NCBI GenBank assembly: GCA_023454175.1
Contig: JAEXRW010000040.1
Coordinates: 1-64,000 of the forward strand
DNA length: 64,000 nt
Direction: 5' to 3'
From: Bacillota bacterium
GTDB taxonomy: Bacteria > Bacillota > Clostridia > Christensenellales > JAEXRW01
The notes beneath the pieces were generated by a model, which searched no databases, was not told the origin of the DNA, and was given only the letters and a program-made list of their open reading frames with translations. Below, piece by piece: positions 1-8,417 of the stretch (positions are counted from its first letter, which is position 1; each line of letters begins with the position of its first letter). Position numbers and translations under genes: made by a program.

Positions 1-75
1 AAGTTTCACCTCTTTACTATATATCTGGTTTGTTCCGCCTTTGGGCCTTCCCATCTACTTCACCTTCTTTTGTAT

Positions 76-115
76 TAAAAAAATGATAGTGGACCTTTTT
101 TGTGTCCACTATCAT
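76..115 (-). terminator. Intrinsic terminator after the MFS gene
   Basis: A 12-bp perfect stem (83-94 paired with 104-115) with a 9-nt loop is followed on the minus strand by seven T residues. It lies about 50 bases past the stop codon of the MFS transporter. Confidence 0.9.
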
Positions 116-167
116 TATACCAGTTCAGGTTTCCCTGCAGCCTTTTTCATTCTGGCATTAATTGTTC

Positions 168-1409
168 CTACGGCCGCGGCGGTTCGATGGCCGCCTTCAC
201 TGCATCCTCGCCCGGCGCCTCCCCTTTGGGCACCCGGATGCGCAGCGCCAGTATCAGGTTGAGCACCGATATCGCCGCGCCCCCCATGAAGACGTAGACG
301 TATCCCGCGCTTCCGCTGCTGTACCAGATCAGTCCCGCCACGATGGGGATGGAGATGGATGTCACATGGTTCAGCGAGATGCCCATGGTCAGTGTGGGCG
401 TTACGTCCTCGGGGCAGTTGCATATTTTCTTCACGTAGGTGGCGCGCGCCATGGATACTGACATGATCGCGCTGTCCAGCACGTAGCAGGCGGATGTGAT
501 AATGAGCGCCACGAAGGAGCTGAAAAGGTACGTGGAAAAGGCGTAGCCGAAGCACAGTACGAAAAGGGATATGGCTTCCGCGACCAGTACGAAGCGTTCC
601 CCCAGCTTGTCGATCATATGCCCCAGCAGGGGTTTGAAAAAGACGTTGATGGCCGAGATAATGAAAAAGAGCAGGGTGATCGTCGTCACCGGCTGTTTAA
701 ATACGTCGATCAGCAGCCACGGCGCGAAGGTGATGGTCAGCTGCGTCCGCGCGCCCCCCACGATGGACAGGGCGTAGAAAAGTCCGTACTCCTTGCGCCA
801 GACGAAGCGTTTCAGCCCCTTGCGCGAGGGGATCGGGCTCATGCACAGGAAAAGCACGCCCGCGCCCATCAGGCACACGGCGCCTGCGGAAAAGGCAGCC
901 TCGTAGGACATCTGCGCAAAGCGGAAAAGGACGTACAGGATCGCCGCGGAGAGGATCAGCGCCGCGGAGTTCACGCCCTGCACCTGCCCCAGCCGTTTCC
1001 CCAGGGCCCCCTCCTTTGCAAAGCTCATCGCCAGGCTGGAGGAAAGCGGGAAATACATATGCACGCCCAGCGTATAGATCACCAGCGTCAGGATCATGGG
1101 CGTGAGCTGGTAGGCCAGGTTGCCGAAAGCCAGCATCCCGATGCCCGCCAGGATATTCGCGATGCCCGCCACCCGTCTGTCGCTGAAGGAGTTGACCAGC
1201 GCAAATACCAGGATGATCAGCAGCCCCGGCGTCTCGCGGGGGATCTCCAGCAGCCCGCGCTCGACCAGGTTGCCCTGCAGACCTTCGTACAGCTTGTTGG
1301 ACATGGTGCTGCTGTCCACAGCCGCGGCGATGCCCAGCAGCGCGCTCGCCGCCAAAAAAAGCACCAGGTCACGGTTCTTGAAATATTTCCGGATATCGAA
1401 CTTGCCCAT
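168..1409 (-). CDS. Major facilitator superfamily transporter
   Basis: A polytopic membrane protein of 413 residues, the usual MFS length of about 400. Many hydrophobic segments alternate with short charged loops. A loop reading GHMIDKLGER near the middle resembles the MFS motif between helices of one half. The substrate cannot be told from sequence. I start it at MGKFDIRKYF because an AGGT-containing site precedes that ATG; the in-frame upstream extension to 1469 begins with TTG, lacks a ribosome binding site and would add 20 non-membrane residues. It is the last gene of its strand run and has its own terminator. Confidence 0.85.
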   Translation of the reverse strand: MGKFDIRKYFKNRDLVLFLAASALLGIAAAVDSSTMSNKLYEGLQGNLVERGLLEIPRETPGLLIILVFALVNSFSDRRVAGIANILAGIGMLAFGNLAYQLTPMILTLVIYTLGVHMYFPLSSSLAMSFAKEGALGKRLGQVQGVNSAALILSAAILYVLFRFAQMSYEAAFSAGAVCLMGAGVLFLCMSPIPSRKGLKRFVWRKEYGLFYALSIVGGARTQLTITFAPWLLIDVFKQPVTTITLLFFIISAINVFFKPLLGHMIDKLGERFVLVAEAISLFVLCFGYAFSTYLFSSFVALIITSACYVLDSAIMSVSMARATYVKKICNCPEDVTPTLTMGISLNHVTSISIPIVAGLIWYSSGSAGYVYVFMGGAAISVLNLILALRIRVPKGEAPGEDAVKAAIEPPRP

Positions 1410-1470
1410 TTTGAATATTACCTGCCACATATGAAAATTGAAAAACATATCGTAAATGATTGAATACAAA

Positions 1471-1503
1471 AAGAGCCGGATTATATGCGTATCTCACTAT
1501 AAT
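1471..1503 (-). terminator. Weak terminator between lipoprotein and MFS genes
   Basis: An 8-bp inverted repeat (GGATTATA/TATAATCC) is followed within a few bases on the minus strand by CTTTTTG. The stem is AT-rich, so efficiency is doubtful. Confidence 0.4.
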
Positions 1504-1599
1504 CCAACTCCCGTACGAATGCAAGGCGCACAGGGGCTTGCAGGTATGGTATGTGGTATTTGTTATCGTAACGCAGGCGTATCTGTGCCCGGCCGGGGT

Positions 1600-1968
1600 T
1601 CAATCTGCAGGCGGCTCTGCCTCCGCCCTTCGCTCCAGCAGGATGGTCTCCAGCTGCCCGTAGCTGTTTTCAGTGTACTCCACCCGCACAGGGTCGCCCT
1701 TCAGCAGCTCCATGCTTTCAAAATCCGCTCGCATGTCCTCCGTGATCATAAATACCTTGCACTCGTCCGTGTCCTCCTTCTGCACTTCGAAAAAGTTGTT
1801 GTCCGCCATCCCCTGGTATACCCCCTCGAAGGTCTGCAGTTCATGGTTCACGCCGCGTTCCTTCCTGGGGCTGGGCTCCGGCTCCGCGCCCTGCAGGATC
1901 ACGGTGCACCCTGCCAAAACGCATGCAATGAATAGTAAAATTAAAGCGGCGATGGTTCTGTATCTCAT
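1600..1968 (-). CDS. Small lipoprotein of unknown function
   Basis: A 122-residue protein that begins with a lipoprotein signal: a basic start, a hydrophobic stretch and the lipobox LAGC near residue 20, so the mature protein should be lipid-anchored on the outer face of the membrane. The mature part is short, acidic and without cysteine pairs or a known motif; its content (VRVEYTENSYGQLETI) suggests a small beta domain. GGGAGGGAAGG lies directly upstream of the ATG and fixes the start. I do not recognise a family. Confidence 0.8.
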   Translation of the reverse strand: MRYRTIAALILLFIACVLAGCTVILQGAEPEPSPRKERGVNHELQTFEGVYQGMADNNFFEVQKEDTDECKVFMITEDMRADFESMELLKGDPVRVEYTENSYGQLETILLERRAEAEPPAD

Positions 1969-2105
1969 TTCCTTCCCTCCCGGTCATAAATAGCTATTCC
2001 GGCGGGGGATAAGATATGATTATTATGTTGTTGACCGTGATGTAAGCTTCTTTGCATTTACGTAATGATTACACTAGCATAGGTGTACCGGCATGTTTGC
2101 CAACC

Positions 2106-2214
2106 AAAAGCCTCCCAAAACGGATGCAGCGCATCCGTATGTAAAGGGAGGTGGCAGCATGCGACCCCATAGGGCCGCAGGCCCATTGGGGTCGCACGGC
2201 TGTCGGAGGGATTC
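2106..2214. repeat. Hairpin repeat, copy 1 (AAAGCCTCCC...GGAGGGATTC)
   Basis: It begins AAAAGCCTCCC, continues with a GGATGC/GCATCC hairpin and GGGAGGTGGCAG, then a variable middle with a GCGACCCCAT/ATTGGGGTCGC stem, and ends CGGAGGGATTC. The same framework recurs at 53283-53405 with a different middle. This type of element is common between genes in gut Clostridia; whether it is mobile is unknown. Confidence 0.8.
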
Positions 2215-2325
2215 GCAGTGTAGTGGGTGCGGATTCTACCGTATTTGCATGCGCGTTTGTGGTATAAATACTTCTGCTTAGTACTATCGTACGTAAGCTT
2301 TCCGAACGGAATTGAATTCTCTACG

Positions 2326-2356
2326 AAGAAAAGGCTCTGTTCTGATACAGAGCCTT
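2326..2356 (-). terminator. Terminator after the 129-residue paralogue
   Basis: A 10-bp perfect stem AAGGCTCTGT/ACAGAGCCTT with a 6-nt loop, followed on the minus strand by TTTTC, 20 bases past the stop codon. Confidence 0.85.
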
Positions 2357-2375
2357 GGGATATATACGGATTGTC

Positions 2376-2765
2376 TTATGCCGTCAGGTATCGGTAGACC
2401 TCGTTTTTGATCTCCGCCGGCAGCTTGCCCTGCTGGTAGATGCCGATCCCCGAGGTGATGGTGAGCGGCCACAGGATCACCAGGGATACCGCCATGGCCC
2501 CCGCCTTGTCGGCCCACTTGGCGTTGCCGATATCCACCATGATCTTGTCCTCCGTAACCCTTTCGATCTTCACGGTGATGGCCTTGTCCATGCCGATCCA
2601 CTGCTTCCACGTGCCGCCCTTGTCCCGCGCCTGGATGATGACGCTTCCGCCCTCCAGCCGCAGCACCTGCGTGTCCATTTCCTTGGACAGCTTCAGATAT
2701 GTGTCGATCGCATCCGTCAGGTTCGCTAAGTTTTTTCCCGGTCCCAGTGTGAAAAGATCAGCCAT
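2376..2765 (-). CDS. Conserved hypothetical protein, tandem paralogue 1
   Basis: A 129-residue protein that aligns without gaps over its whole length to the next gene upstream (2945-3334), with 92 of 129 identical residues by hand count. It has no signal peptide. The first 85 residues are soluble, and one hydrophobic stretch (about residues 88-112) precedes a short tail ending RYLTA. The strongest shared blocks are FTLGPGKN, VIIQARD, GMDKAITVKI and DIGNAKW. The central part looks like a beta-rich domain followed by a single membrane or membrane-associated helix. An AAGGAAG site precedes the ATG. The family is not recognised and no function is proposed. Confidence 0.8.
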   Translation of the reverse strand: MADLFTLGPGKNLANLTDAIDTYLKLSKEMDTQVLRLEGGSVIIQARDKGGTWKQWIGMDKAITVKIERVTEDKIMVDIGNAKWADKAGAMAVSLVILWPLTITSGIGIYQQGKLPAEIKNEVYRYLTA

Positions 2766-2880
2766 GATGCATACTTCCTTGTTTAAAGTGTATATATTGT
2801 TATATTAATAATATCACCGGTTTGCCATATTGGAAATACCGCTTTATGCCTTTGTTTACCTGTTATCGCCATGCTTGAAT

Positions 2881-2914
2881 GAAAAAAGGGCTTCGCACAT
2901 GCATGCAAAGCCCC
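2881..2914 (-). terminator. Terminator after the 137-frame paralogue
   Basis: GGGCTT pairs with AAGCCC around a 14-nt loop, followed on the minus strand by TTTTTTC, 30 bases past the stop codon. Each paralogue therefore has its own terminator. Confidence 0.75.
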
Positions 2915-2944
2915 GAAGTGTCGCTTGAACCAGGATTGTCCTGT

Positions 2945-3334
2945 TTATGCCGTGAGGTACCGGTAGATCTCCAGTTTGATCTCGTTGGGCAGTTTCCCCT
3001 GCCGGTACATGCCCACGCCCGAGGTGATGGCCAGCGGCCACAGCACCACCATGGATACCGCCATCACGCCCGCCTTGTCCGTCCACTTGGCGTTGCCGAT
3101 GTCCACCAGTACCTTCTCATTGTCCACCTTGTCGATCTTGACGGTGATCGCCTTGTCCATGCCCACCCACTGCTTGAGCGTGCCGCCCCGGTCCCGGGCC
3201 TGGATGATGACGTTGCCGCCTTCCAGGTTCAGCACCTGCGTCTCCATGTTCTTTGCCAGGCTGAGAAAGTTGTTTACGGTCGTCGACAGTCCCGCGATGT
3301 TTTTGCCCGGGCCCAGTGTGAAAATGTCTGCCAT
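2945..3334 (-). CDS. Conserved hypothetical protein, tandem paralogue 2
   Basis: A 129-residue protein, the full-length partner of the gene at 2376-2765. The frame is open to 3358, but GGAAGGAAG sits just upstream of the ATG at 3334. Starting there gives MADIFTLGPGKN, matching the paralogue exactly in length, so I use it. It has the same layout: a soluble beta-rich part, one hydrophobic stretch and a conserved RYLTA tail. Differences are spread along the length and mostly conservative, as expected after an older duplication with both copies kept functional. Each copy has its own ribosome binding site and terminator. Function unknown. Confidence 0.8.
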   Translation of the reverse strand: MADIFTLGPGKNIAGLSTTVNNFLSLAKNMETQVLNLEGGNVIIQARDRGGTLKQWVGMDKAITVKIDKVDNEKVLVDIGNAKWTDKAGVMAVSMVVLWPLAITSGVGMYRQGKLPNEIKLEIYRYLTA

Positions 3335-3712
3335 GTTAAAAATGCTTCCTTCCGTCATTTGTTTTGAGGGGGTTTATCGTCTGGTTTGATATGTGAGATC
3401 GCTTTTGCGGGTATCGGATCTGTCTGCCTGCTGCCCCGTTCGATTTTCCAGGGAAGGATTCCGGTTTCATAACTCGGCATATTGTGTCATGATACCCGGA
3501 GTTTATTGTATACGTCTTTATTTGTATGGTCAAGCATCGTTCTCCTCCCAGGCATTCATGGGTGGGTCCCTGCCAGGAGATAGAAGTGAAGGGCCCCGCG
3601 CTTCCCGTCAGAGCCCTTTCAACTTCCCGTCTGATGGTATACTGTTTTCTCATCCCCCGCGGGCATCATGATCATGCCCGCCAGGGCATTCCGCCATTGT
3701 ACATTGTACATT
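3335..3712. other. Intergenic stretch of 378 bases rich in repeats
   Basis: It holds the upstream region of paralogue 2, a GAAGGGC/GCCCTTTC stem near 3587-3632 and a GGGCATTCC word leading into a heptamer array at 3696-3723. No gene is seen. Confidence 0.6.
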
Positions 3713-3723
3713 TCAAATTCGTT
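3696..3723. repeat. Heptamer array abutting the C1 protease 3' end
   Basis: Units ATTGTAC, ATTGTAC, ATTTCAA, ATTCGTT are preceded by the word GGGCATTCC. The stop codon (3713-3715) and the last codons of the large protease lie inside the array. Confidence 0.7.
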
Positions 3724-6700
3724 TTATTCGTATCGTGAATGTCCTGTACGTCTTCGCCTGGGATTTCACCTTCACGGTCACCGTAGCCGTCTGCCCGTGC
3801 CGGCTCAGGGTGATCGTCTTGCTCGTGGCCTTGCGCCCGTTGATATACACCGCGGAATACTTGTCGGATGCCTTTGCCTTGATGCTCACGCTCTTTTTGC
3901 TGTAGGGCAGCGTGATGGAGTAAGCCCCCGTCGCGTTGGAAAATCCCGGTGTCAGGTAACTGGCCGTCAGGGAGGACAGGTTCGTGTTGCTGCTCGGCGC
4001 CCGCCGTACGGTCACGCTGTAGGTGTATTTTACCTTCTTGTCCCTGTACACCACAAATTTTACGGTCTTGCTGCTTCCCGGGTTCAGTTTCACCGTCACG
4101 CTCGTGGTCTTGCTGCTCCCATTCACGTACATCTTGTTTTCCAGGTTCACCTTGATGGGCGTGATGGTGGTGGACGCCGTGTATTCAGAAAGGTTCAGCG
4201 TATACCTGAAGGTATTGCTGTTGAATTTGGATGAAAGCGTCCCGGCCGTGGATGCGATGTTAAAGAGCTTTCCGTTGAGTTCGGCCGGCACCACCGCGCA
4301 TATTGCGGTGATGTCCTGGACGTAATTTGTTTTATGAACGCCGTCGGTAGCTACGCTGCTGTGCGGGATATCCGCGCCCCGCGGGATATCGGGCAGCCCG
4401 TCCCTGTTGGTGTCCCATCCCAGCAGGTGGTAGCCGGGGTCGGGCCGCACGTACGGCACCGGCTCGTACTGGCCGTAGAAATAGTTGGTGGTGCTCTCGT
4501 AGTAAAGACCGTTGTACGGGTTCGCAGCGCCGATGCTGGAATGGCTGCCGGGATTGTACCGCGTGCGCAACGTCTTCTGCGCGCTGTAGGCTGTACTTCC
4601 TGTTGGCAGGTGTGTGAGGATATTTTTCACGGCCGTACTCGTTGGATTCAGCAGGTTGTAGCTCAGCTCCAGGGAGATGGACCGTCCCGTCGCCTGCCCG
4701 AAACGCTGCAGCGCGCTGATATTCGAGATGTAGTTGTTTTTCAGGTTCAGGGTATACAGCCCGCTCAGGCCCGAAAGCGTTGCGATATCGGAGATCCGGT
4801 TCCCCTGCAGGTCCAGGCTCTGCAGCCGCGTCATCCCGGAGAGACCGCTGATGCCGGTGATCCGGTTCATCCCCGCCTTCAGCGTCCGCAGCCCTCCCAG
4901 CGTCTGTACTCCCGTGAGGGCTGTCAGCTGGTTTGCGCCGAGGTCCAGCGAGTTCAGGTCTTTCAGCGGCGAAAGGTCGGGCAGCGCCGCGATGCTGTTG
5001 CCCGAAAGGTTCAGGCTCGTCAGACCCGCACAGTACTTCAGCGCGGAGATGTCCGTGATCCCCTTGCCCGAAAGGTTCAGGCTGGGTTGATCGTAGGAAA
5101 GCTGGCGGAGTTCGTGTGCGGTGATGTTCGTATCGTCATCCGTGTCCACCGCCAGCGGGTAGGCGGATTTCAGCGCGTCATACAGCGGGCCGTTTTCTGA
5201 GTGGCTGATGACGTCGAGGTCTTTCTTGCTCACATGCACCGTATAGGTCCGCGTCGTGGAAAGGTCTTCCGCTGTCACGGTGATGTTCACATCGGCGGTA
5301 TCGCCGTAGCGCAGGTTCAGCGTGATCTCATTGCGCTTGAGGCCGTTGATCACGGTGCTGGCGTTGGGGTCGCTTTGGGTGGCAGAGAGCGTGATGCTGT
5401 CGGTGGTCTCAGGGTAGGTCGTGCTGTATTCCGTGGTCTCGGGGTCAAATGCCAGCGTTCCGGTGGAAAGGGTGATGCCCGAGAGCGTCGCATCGTCGGA
5501 CGGCTCGCCGTACGAGAGCACGACGCGGTAGGTGCGTGTTTTCTGCCAGTCCCTGGACGTCACATCCACCCGCGCCACCCGCGCCGTATCAGGATCCAGC
5601 GTATAGTCCCTGCTGGAGGCCACCTTCCCGTCGATCATGACGAAGGCATCCGTATCCTGCGGCGTCACGTCCAATGTTGTGGTACCGCTTGTGAGCACCG
5701 CTCTGTAACGCAGCGTATCCGGGTCGAAATCCTTGTCCAGGCTCTGCCCCGAAAGCGCCAGGGCGGCAAGGCTTGCGGAGTTGTCCGATGCGGGTGCCTC
5801 CGTTTCCAGGTGGAGCCGCGCAGCGATGGTGGAGCCCCCTTCCGTTCCCGTTGGGTACGTCTGGTACACATAGGTCTTCCCGGCATAGAGGTAGGCCCGC
5901 AGGCTCGCTGCCCCGCCCGCATCGTGATCGCCCGCCCACAGCACCTTGTAGGCCTCGTTCAGGAGTTTGATCGTGCTCTCATCGTTCGTTATGCCGTTTG
6001 TGAAAGTATATACGCCCGATTTGGAGGGTATGAACTTCCATTCGCATATATCCGTGGCGCCCGTGGATTCGGCGTAAACGGTGGTCTCCGGCGGCATGTC
6101 CAGCAGGTCCGCTGCCCGGGCGGCATACGCCGGTGGGTCCGTTTCGGTGTTTACCACGCCCTTGCCGTCAAACCACTGCACCTTGTGGTATACAGTTATT
6201 GGCAGTGAATCCACCGTGCCGAGCGTCTTCCCCCCCGCGCGGAAGGAAACGGCTGTCACCCGTTGGGACTCGCCCGTGTCGCTTTGTACGGTGTCGCCCA
6301 CGCCTAGCGAGAGGGTCAGTGCGCCCCCGGCTTCTTCATAGTTTTCGCCGTAGGCCGCCTCGCTCATATCCACCACGATGGTGCCCGTGCTCGCTGTTTG
6401 CGTCCCGGCCAGGGAGTAAGGGCCTCCCCAGCCCCCGTCAAATACGAAGTCGTGTATGTAGGAGGCCGGCCCCTTGGCCTCGTTCCAGTTCATACCCGCC
6501 ATCAGGGCCAGTTTGTCCCGCCGCGCTGTTGTGACGGTCACGTCCGCAGTCGCCTTGGGCTTGTATTCCGCCTGCGCCTGCAGGAAGATGGCCTGCGCGC
6601 CCGCGATCACGTTGCGGTGACCGTGCGCGTCCAGCAATCCGTCATAACTCAGCCAGATGTATCCGTCGTTCCAGAAGTCATCCCCCCAGGAGTTGGCGAT

Positions 6701-7780
6701 CTTCAATGCGCCCTTCTCAAATGTATCCACGGCGCTGTTCCCGTTGATATCCACCCAGATATTGTCGTTGTACCCCACGATGGTCATCGCGTGCCCGTCC
6801 TGAGCATATTCGCTGTCCACCACCATCCCGTACGCGATGTACTGGTTTGCATAGCTGTCGTCTGCACTGGTGGCGGGGTCGTTGCCCACCCGTCTCTCCG
6901 TTTTCCAGTCAAAGACGTGGTCCGTGCCGAAGACCAGCACGTGCCCGTTGTTGAGCGCTCCTTTGATGTTGGTCAGCCCTTGTGCGGTATTGGTATCGTC
7001 AATGACAGTATATCCACGCAGCTTGTTCTTCAGCGCATCCCGCCAGATCTCCGCGTTCTCCGGATAGGCCAGGTACTGCAGCGGGTTTACCGTGGTGCCC
7101 GAAATGAAATCATAGCCGTTATACTGGTATCCTGCCATGGACGCTTCGCCGGCAAAGGGCGCGCCGTGGTCCATCATCGTCAGGATGTTGTCGCTGATGG
7201 AGGAGCCCATGTCCAGCCCGTCGTTGCACAGGTTGTAGGTAAAGCGGGGTGAAAGGGTCCTGCCCGGCTCCGCCCGCAGGTCGGTTCCCCGCGCACGCGC
7301 CGTTTCGTAGGTCGCCGCATAGTAGGCGGTGGCAAAGCTCGAACACGAGCCGATGCGCCCCTGGTCGCCGATAGCTGGAAAAAAGGCGCTGTCGCTGTTG
7401 TCCACGCTTTTGGGCAGCGCGTCCAGGATCACGCCGTACAGGGACAGGGTTGCGCCGTATTTTTTATCCATGCCCCCCGCGTTTTGGGCCGTGACCACCT
7501 CGTCGCCCTCCCGGGCGGCAAAGGATTCCGGCAGCGCATCCAGGCCCAGTTGGATCATTTCTTCGTTGATGCGCTCCAGCCCCTGCTCGTTGGGCAGGAT
7601 CTTCACGGCCGTCCTGGCGCGCGCTTTGAATAGTTTGGCGGTATCCGCGCTGGGTGCGATCAGGCCCGTGCGCGGCAGGTCGCCTTCCCCTGCGGCAAAC
7701 GCCGTGGCTGTCCCCAGGGACGTCAGAATGAATGCGCAGGTGATCAGGCTCACGAGGCATCTTTTCAGTATTTTTTTCAT
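3713..7780 (-). CDS. Secreted papain-like (C1) protease with leucine-rich repeats and cadherin-like domains
   Basis: A secreted protein of 1355 residues. Counting from the ATG at 7780 (preceded by AAAGGAGCG), it has a signal peptide (about 1-30, ending AFAA), a pro-region, then a papain-fold domain. Gln140, Cys146 (in QGRIGSCSSFA), His330 (DGHAMTIVGYND) and Asn363 (ANSWGDDFW) form a complete oxyanion and catalytic set. After that come beta-sandwich domains of the cadherin-like type, four to five leucine-rich repeats (LKDLNSLDLGANQLTAL) at about residues 880-1010, and further cadherin-like repeats to the end. There is no LPXTG or C-terminal membrane anchor, so it is probably released or held non-covalently. 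The substrate may be a surface or host protein. A cyclic di-GMP riboswitch lies upstream. The frame is open to 8014, but that extension has no signal sequence. Confidence 0.9.
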   Translation of the reverse strand: MKKILKRCLVSLITCAFILTSLGTATAFAAGEGDLPRTGLIAPSADTAKLFKARARTAVKILPNEQGLERINEEMIQLGLDALPESFAAREGDEVVTAQNAGGMDKKYGATLSLYGVILDALPKSVDNSDSAFFPAIGDQGRIGSCSSFATAYYAATYETARARGTDLRAEPGRTLSPRFTYNLCNDGLDMGSSISDNILTMMDHGAPFAGEASMAGYQYNGYDFISGTTVNPLQYLAYPENAEIWRDALKNKLRGYTVIDDTNTAQGLTNIKGALNNGHVLVFGTDHVFDWKTERRVGNDPATSADDSYANQYIAYGMVVDSEYAQDGHAMTIVGYNDNIWVDINGNSAVDTFEKGALKIANSWGDDFWNDGYIWLSYDGLLDAHGHRNVIAGAQAIFLQAQAEYKPKATADVTVTTARRDKLALMAGMNWNEAKGPASYIHDFVFDGGWGGPYSLAGTQTASTGTIVVDMSEAAYGENYEEAGGALTLSLGVGDTVQSDTGESQRVTAVSFRAGGKTLGTVDSLPITVYHKVQWFDGKGVVNTETDPPAYAARAADLLDMPPETTVYAESTGATDICEWKFIPSKSGVYTFTNGITNDESTIKLLNEAYKVLWAGDHDAGGAASLRAYLYAGKTYVYQTYPTGTEGGSTIAARLHLETEAPASDNSASLAALALSGQSLDKDFDPDTLRYRAVLTSGTTTLDVTPQDTDAFVMIDGKVASSRDYTLDPDTARVARVDVTSRDWQKTRTYRVVLSYGEPSDDATLSGITLSTGTLAFDPETTEYSTTYPETTDSITLSATQSDPNASTVINGLKRNEITLNLRYGDTADVNITVTAEDLSTTRTYTVHVSKKDLDVISHSENGPLYDALKSAYPLAVDTDDDTNITAHELRQLSYDQPSLNLSGKGITDISALKYCAGLTSLNLSGNSIAALPDLSPLKDLNSLDLGANQLTALTGVQTLGGLRTLKAGMNRITGISGLSGMTRLQSLDLQGNRISDIATLSGLSGLYTLNLKNNYISNISALQRFGQATGRSISLELSYNLLNPTSTAVKNILTHLPTGSTAYSAQKTLRTRYNPGSHSSIGAANPYNGLYYESTTNYFYGQYEPVPYVRPDPGYHLLGWDTNRDGLPDIPRGADIPHSSVATDGVHKTNYVQDITAICAVVPAELNGKLFNIASTAGTLSSKFNSNTFRYTLNLSEYTASTTITPIKVNLENKMYVNGSSKTTSVTVKLNPGSSKTVKFVVYRDKKVKYTYSVTVRRAPSSNTNLSSLTASYLTPGFSNATGAYSITLPYSKKSVSIKAKASDKYSAVYINGRKATSKTITLSRHGQTATVTVKVKSQAKTYRTFTIRIKRI

Positions 7781-7785
7781 TTCGC

Positions 7786-7989
7786 TTACGCTCCTTTGAC
7801 GCTGTCCAAAAGATAGCACACGTCGGCATACGGCCACTCCGCCGATGCAAAGGGTGTGGGTGTCTGGAAGATCGTCGGCTTTTGCGTTGTTTTTGCCGCG
7901 CTCTCGGAGCATTGGAAAAGACCCATATCCCCATCGCAGTTGGAATAGGGACCGGGCTGTTTCGCCGGAAATGCAAAAAAGCCTTTCAT
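7786..7989 (-). CDS. Possible small ORF in the riboswitch leader
   Basis: A 67-codon frame starting MKGFFAFPAKQPGPYS with GGCGGGGAG just upstream of its ATG. It ends five bases before the ATG of the large protease, so its stop overlaps the protease's ribosome binding region, a layout compatible with translational coupling. The composition (two cysteines, several prolines, no signal or membrane segment) gives no hint of function. It may equally be chance: a leader of this length often holds one open frame. An alternative start 18 bases upstream exists at 8007. Confidence 0.3.
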   Translation of the reverse strand: MKGFFAFPAKQPGPYSNCDGDMGLFQCSESAAKTTQKPTIFQTPTPFASAEWPYADVCYLLDSVKGA

Positions 7990-8029
7990 GTTCTCCCCGC
8001 CTTTCAAAAGTCAAGGTGGGAACGTTCTG

Positions 8030-8085
8030 TCAGATGAACGTACCCGGAATGGGAAAGTTCCTTCAAAAAACTCTCCCATTGAACA
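8030..8085 (-). other. Strong hairpin in the protease leader
   Basis: Downstream of the riboswitch aptamer the minus strand can form a 12-bp stem (AATGGGAGAGTT with AACTTTCCCATT, one G-U pair). It is not followed by a T-run, so it is not a classic terminator. A second, shorter stem (ACGTTC/GAACGT) follows. One of them may be the expression platform. Confidence 0.5.
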
Positions 8086-8118
8086 CTGCGGCTTTACTTG
8101 GAAGTGTAAAGCCCGTGT

Positions 8119-8207
8119 CCATTGGCAACCCGGCTGCCGTACCATTGCATGGGTTAGGCCCGTGGCTTTGCGTCGCCGCTTTTCAGTCGGCTTTGCCTTT
8201 TTCAGTT
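8119..8207 (-). promoter_or_regulatory. Cyclic di-GMP-I (GEMM-I) riboswitch aptamer
   Basis: The minus strand reads AAAGGCAAAGCC, a short stem capped by GAAA-like sequence, then GCGACGCAAAGCC, GGGCCTAA, CCATGCAATGG and GGCAGCCGGGTTGCC. These are the conserved words of the GEMM-I aptamer in the right order: the GACGCAAAGCC receptor side, the GGNCCTAA junction, and the P3 stem ending in G(G)GTTNCC. It lies 340 bases upstream of the large C1 protease start, in the same direction. In this family, binding of cyclic di-GMP turns the downstream gene on or off; the direction cannot be read here. Confidence 0.92.
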
Positions 8208-8247
8208 GGAGCACTGGCATATTGGGTTATAGTTGATTCCACTCTCA

Positions 8248-8276
8248 TATATATCACACCATGAGAGTAGTTGCAA
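8248..8276 (-). promoter_or_regulatory. Promoter of the riboswitch transcript with overlapping inverted repeat
   Basis: On the minus strand TTGCAA (8276-8271) is separated by 17 bases from TATATAT (8253-8247), a good sigma-A-like layout placing the transcript start about 35 bases before the aptamer. An 8-bp inverted repeat, ACTCTCAT/ATGAGAGT (8241-8268), covers the spacer and -10 element and could be an operator. Confidence 0.6.
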
Positions 8277-8417
8277 CATTCCTAACCACTTATTGGTACT
8301 ATTCGATAGTATATATCGTCTTTTTGACCGTGATTGTTAACAGGCATGATCAAAATGAATACTTTTTGAATTGCGCGCAGCAGCGCTGTCCGGGTTGTGG
8401 CGTAGCATATCTCCCTC

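Larger units (their letters stand above)
1969..2375. other. Intergenic stretch of 407 bases
   Basis: It holds the ribosome binding site of the small lipoprotein, a hairpin repeat (2106-2214) and a terminator (2326-2356). No credible gene is seen. Confidence 0.7.
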
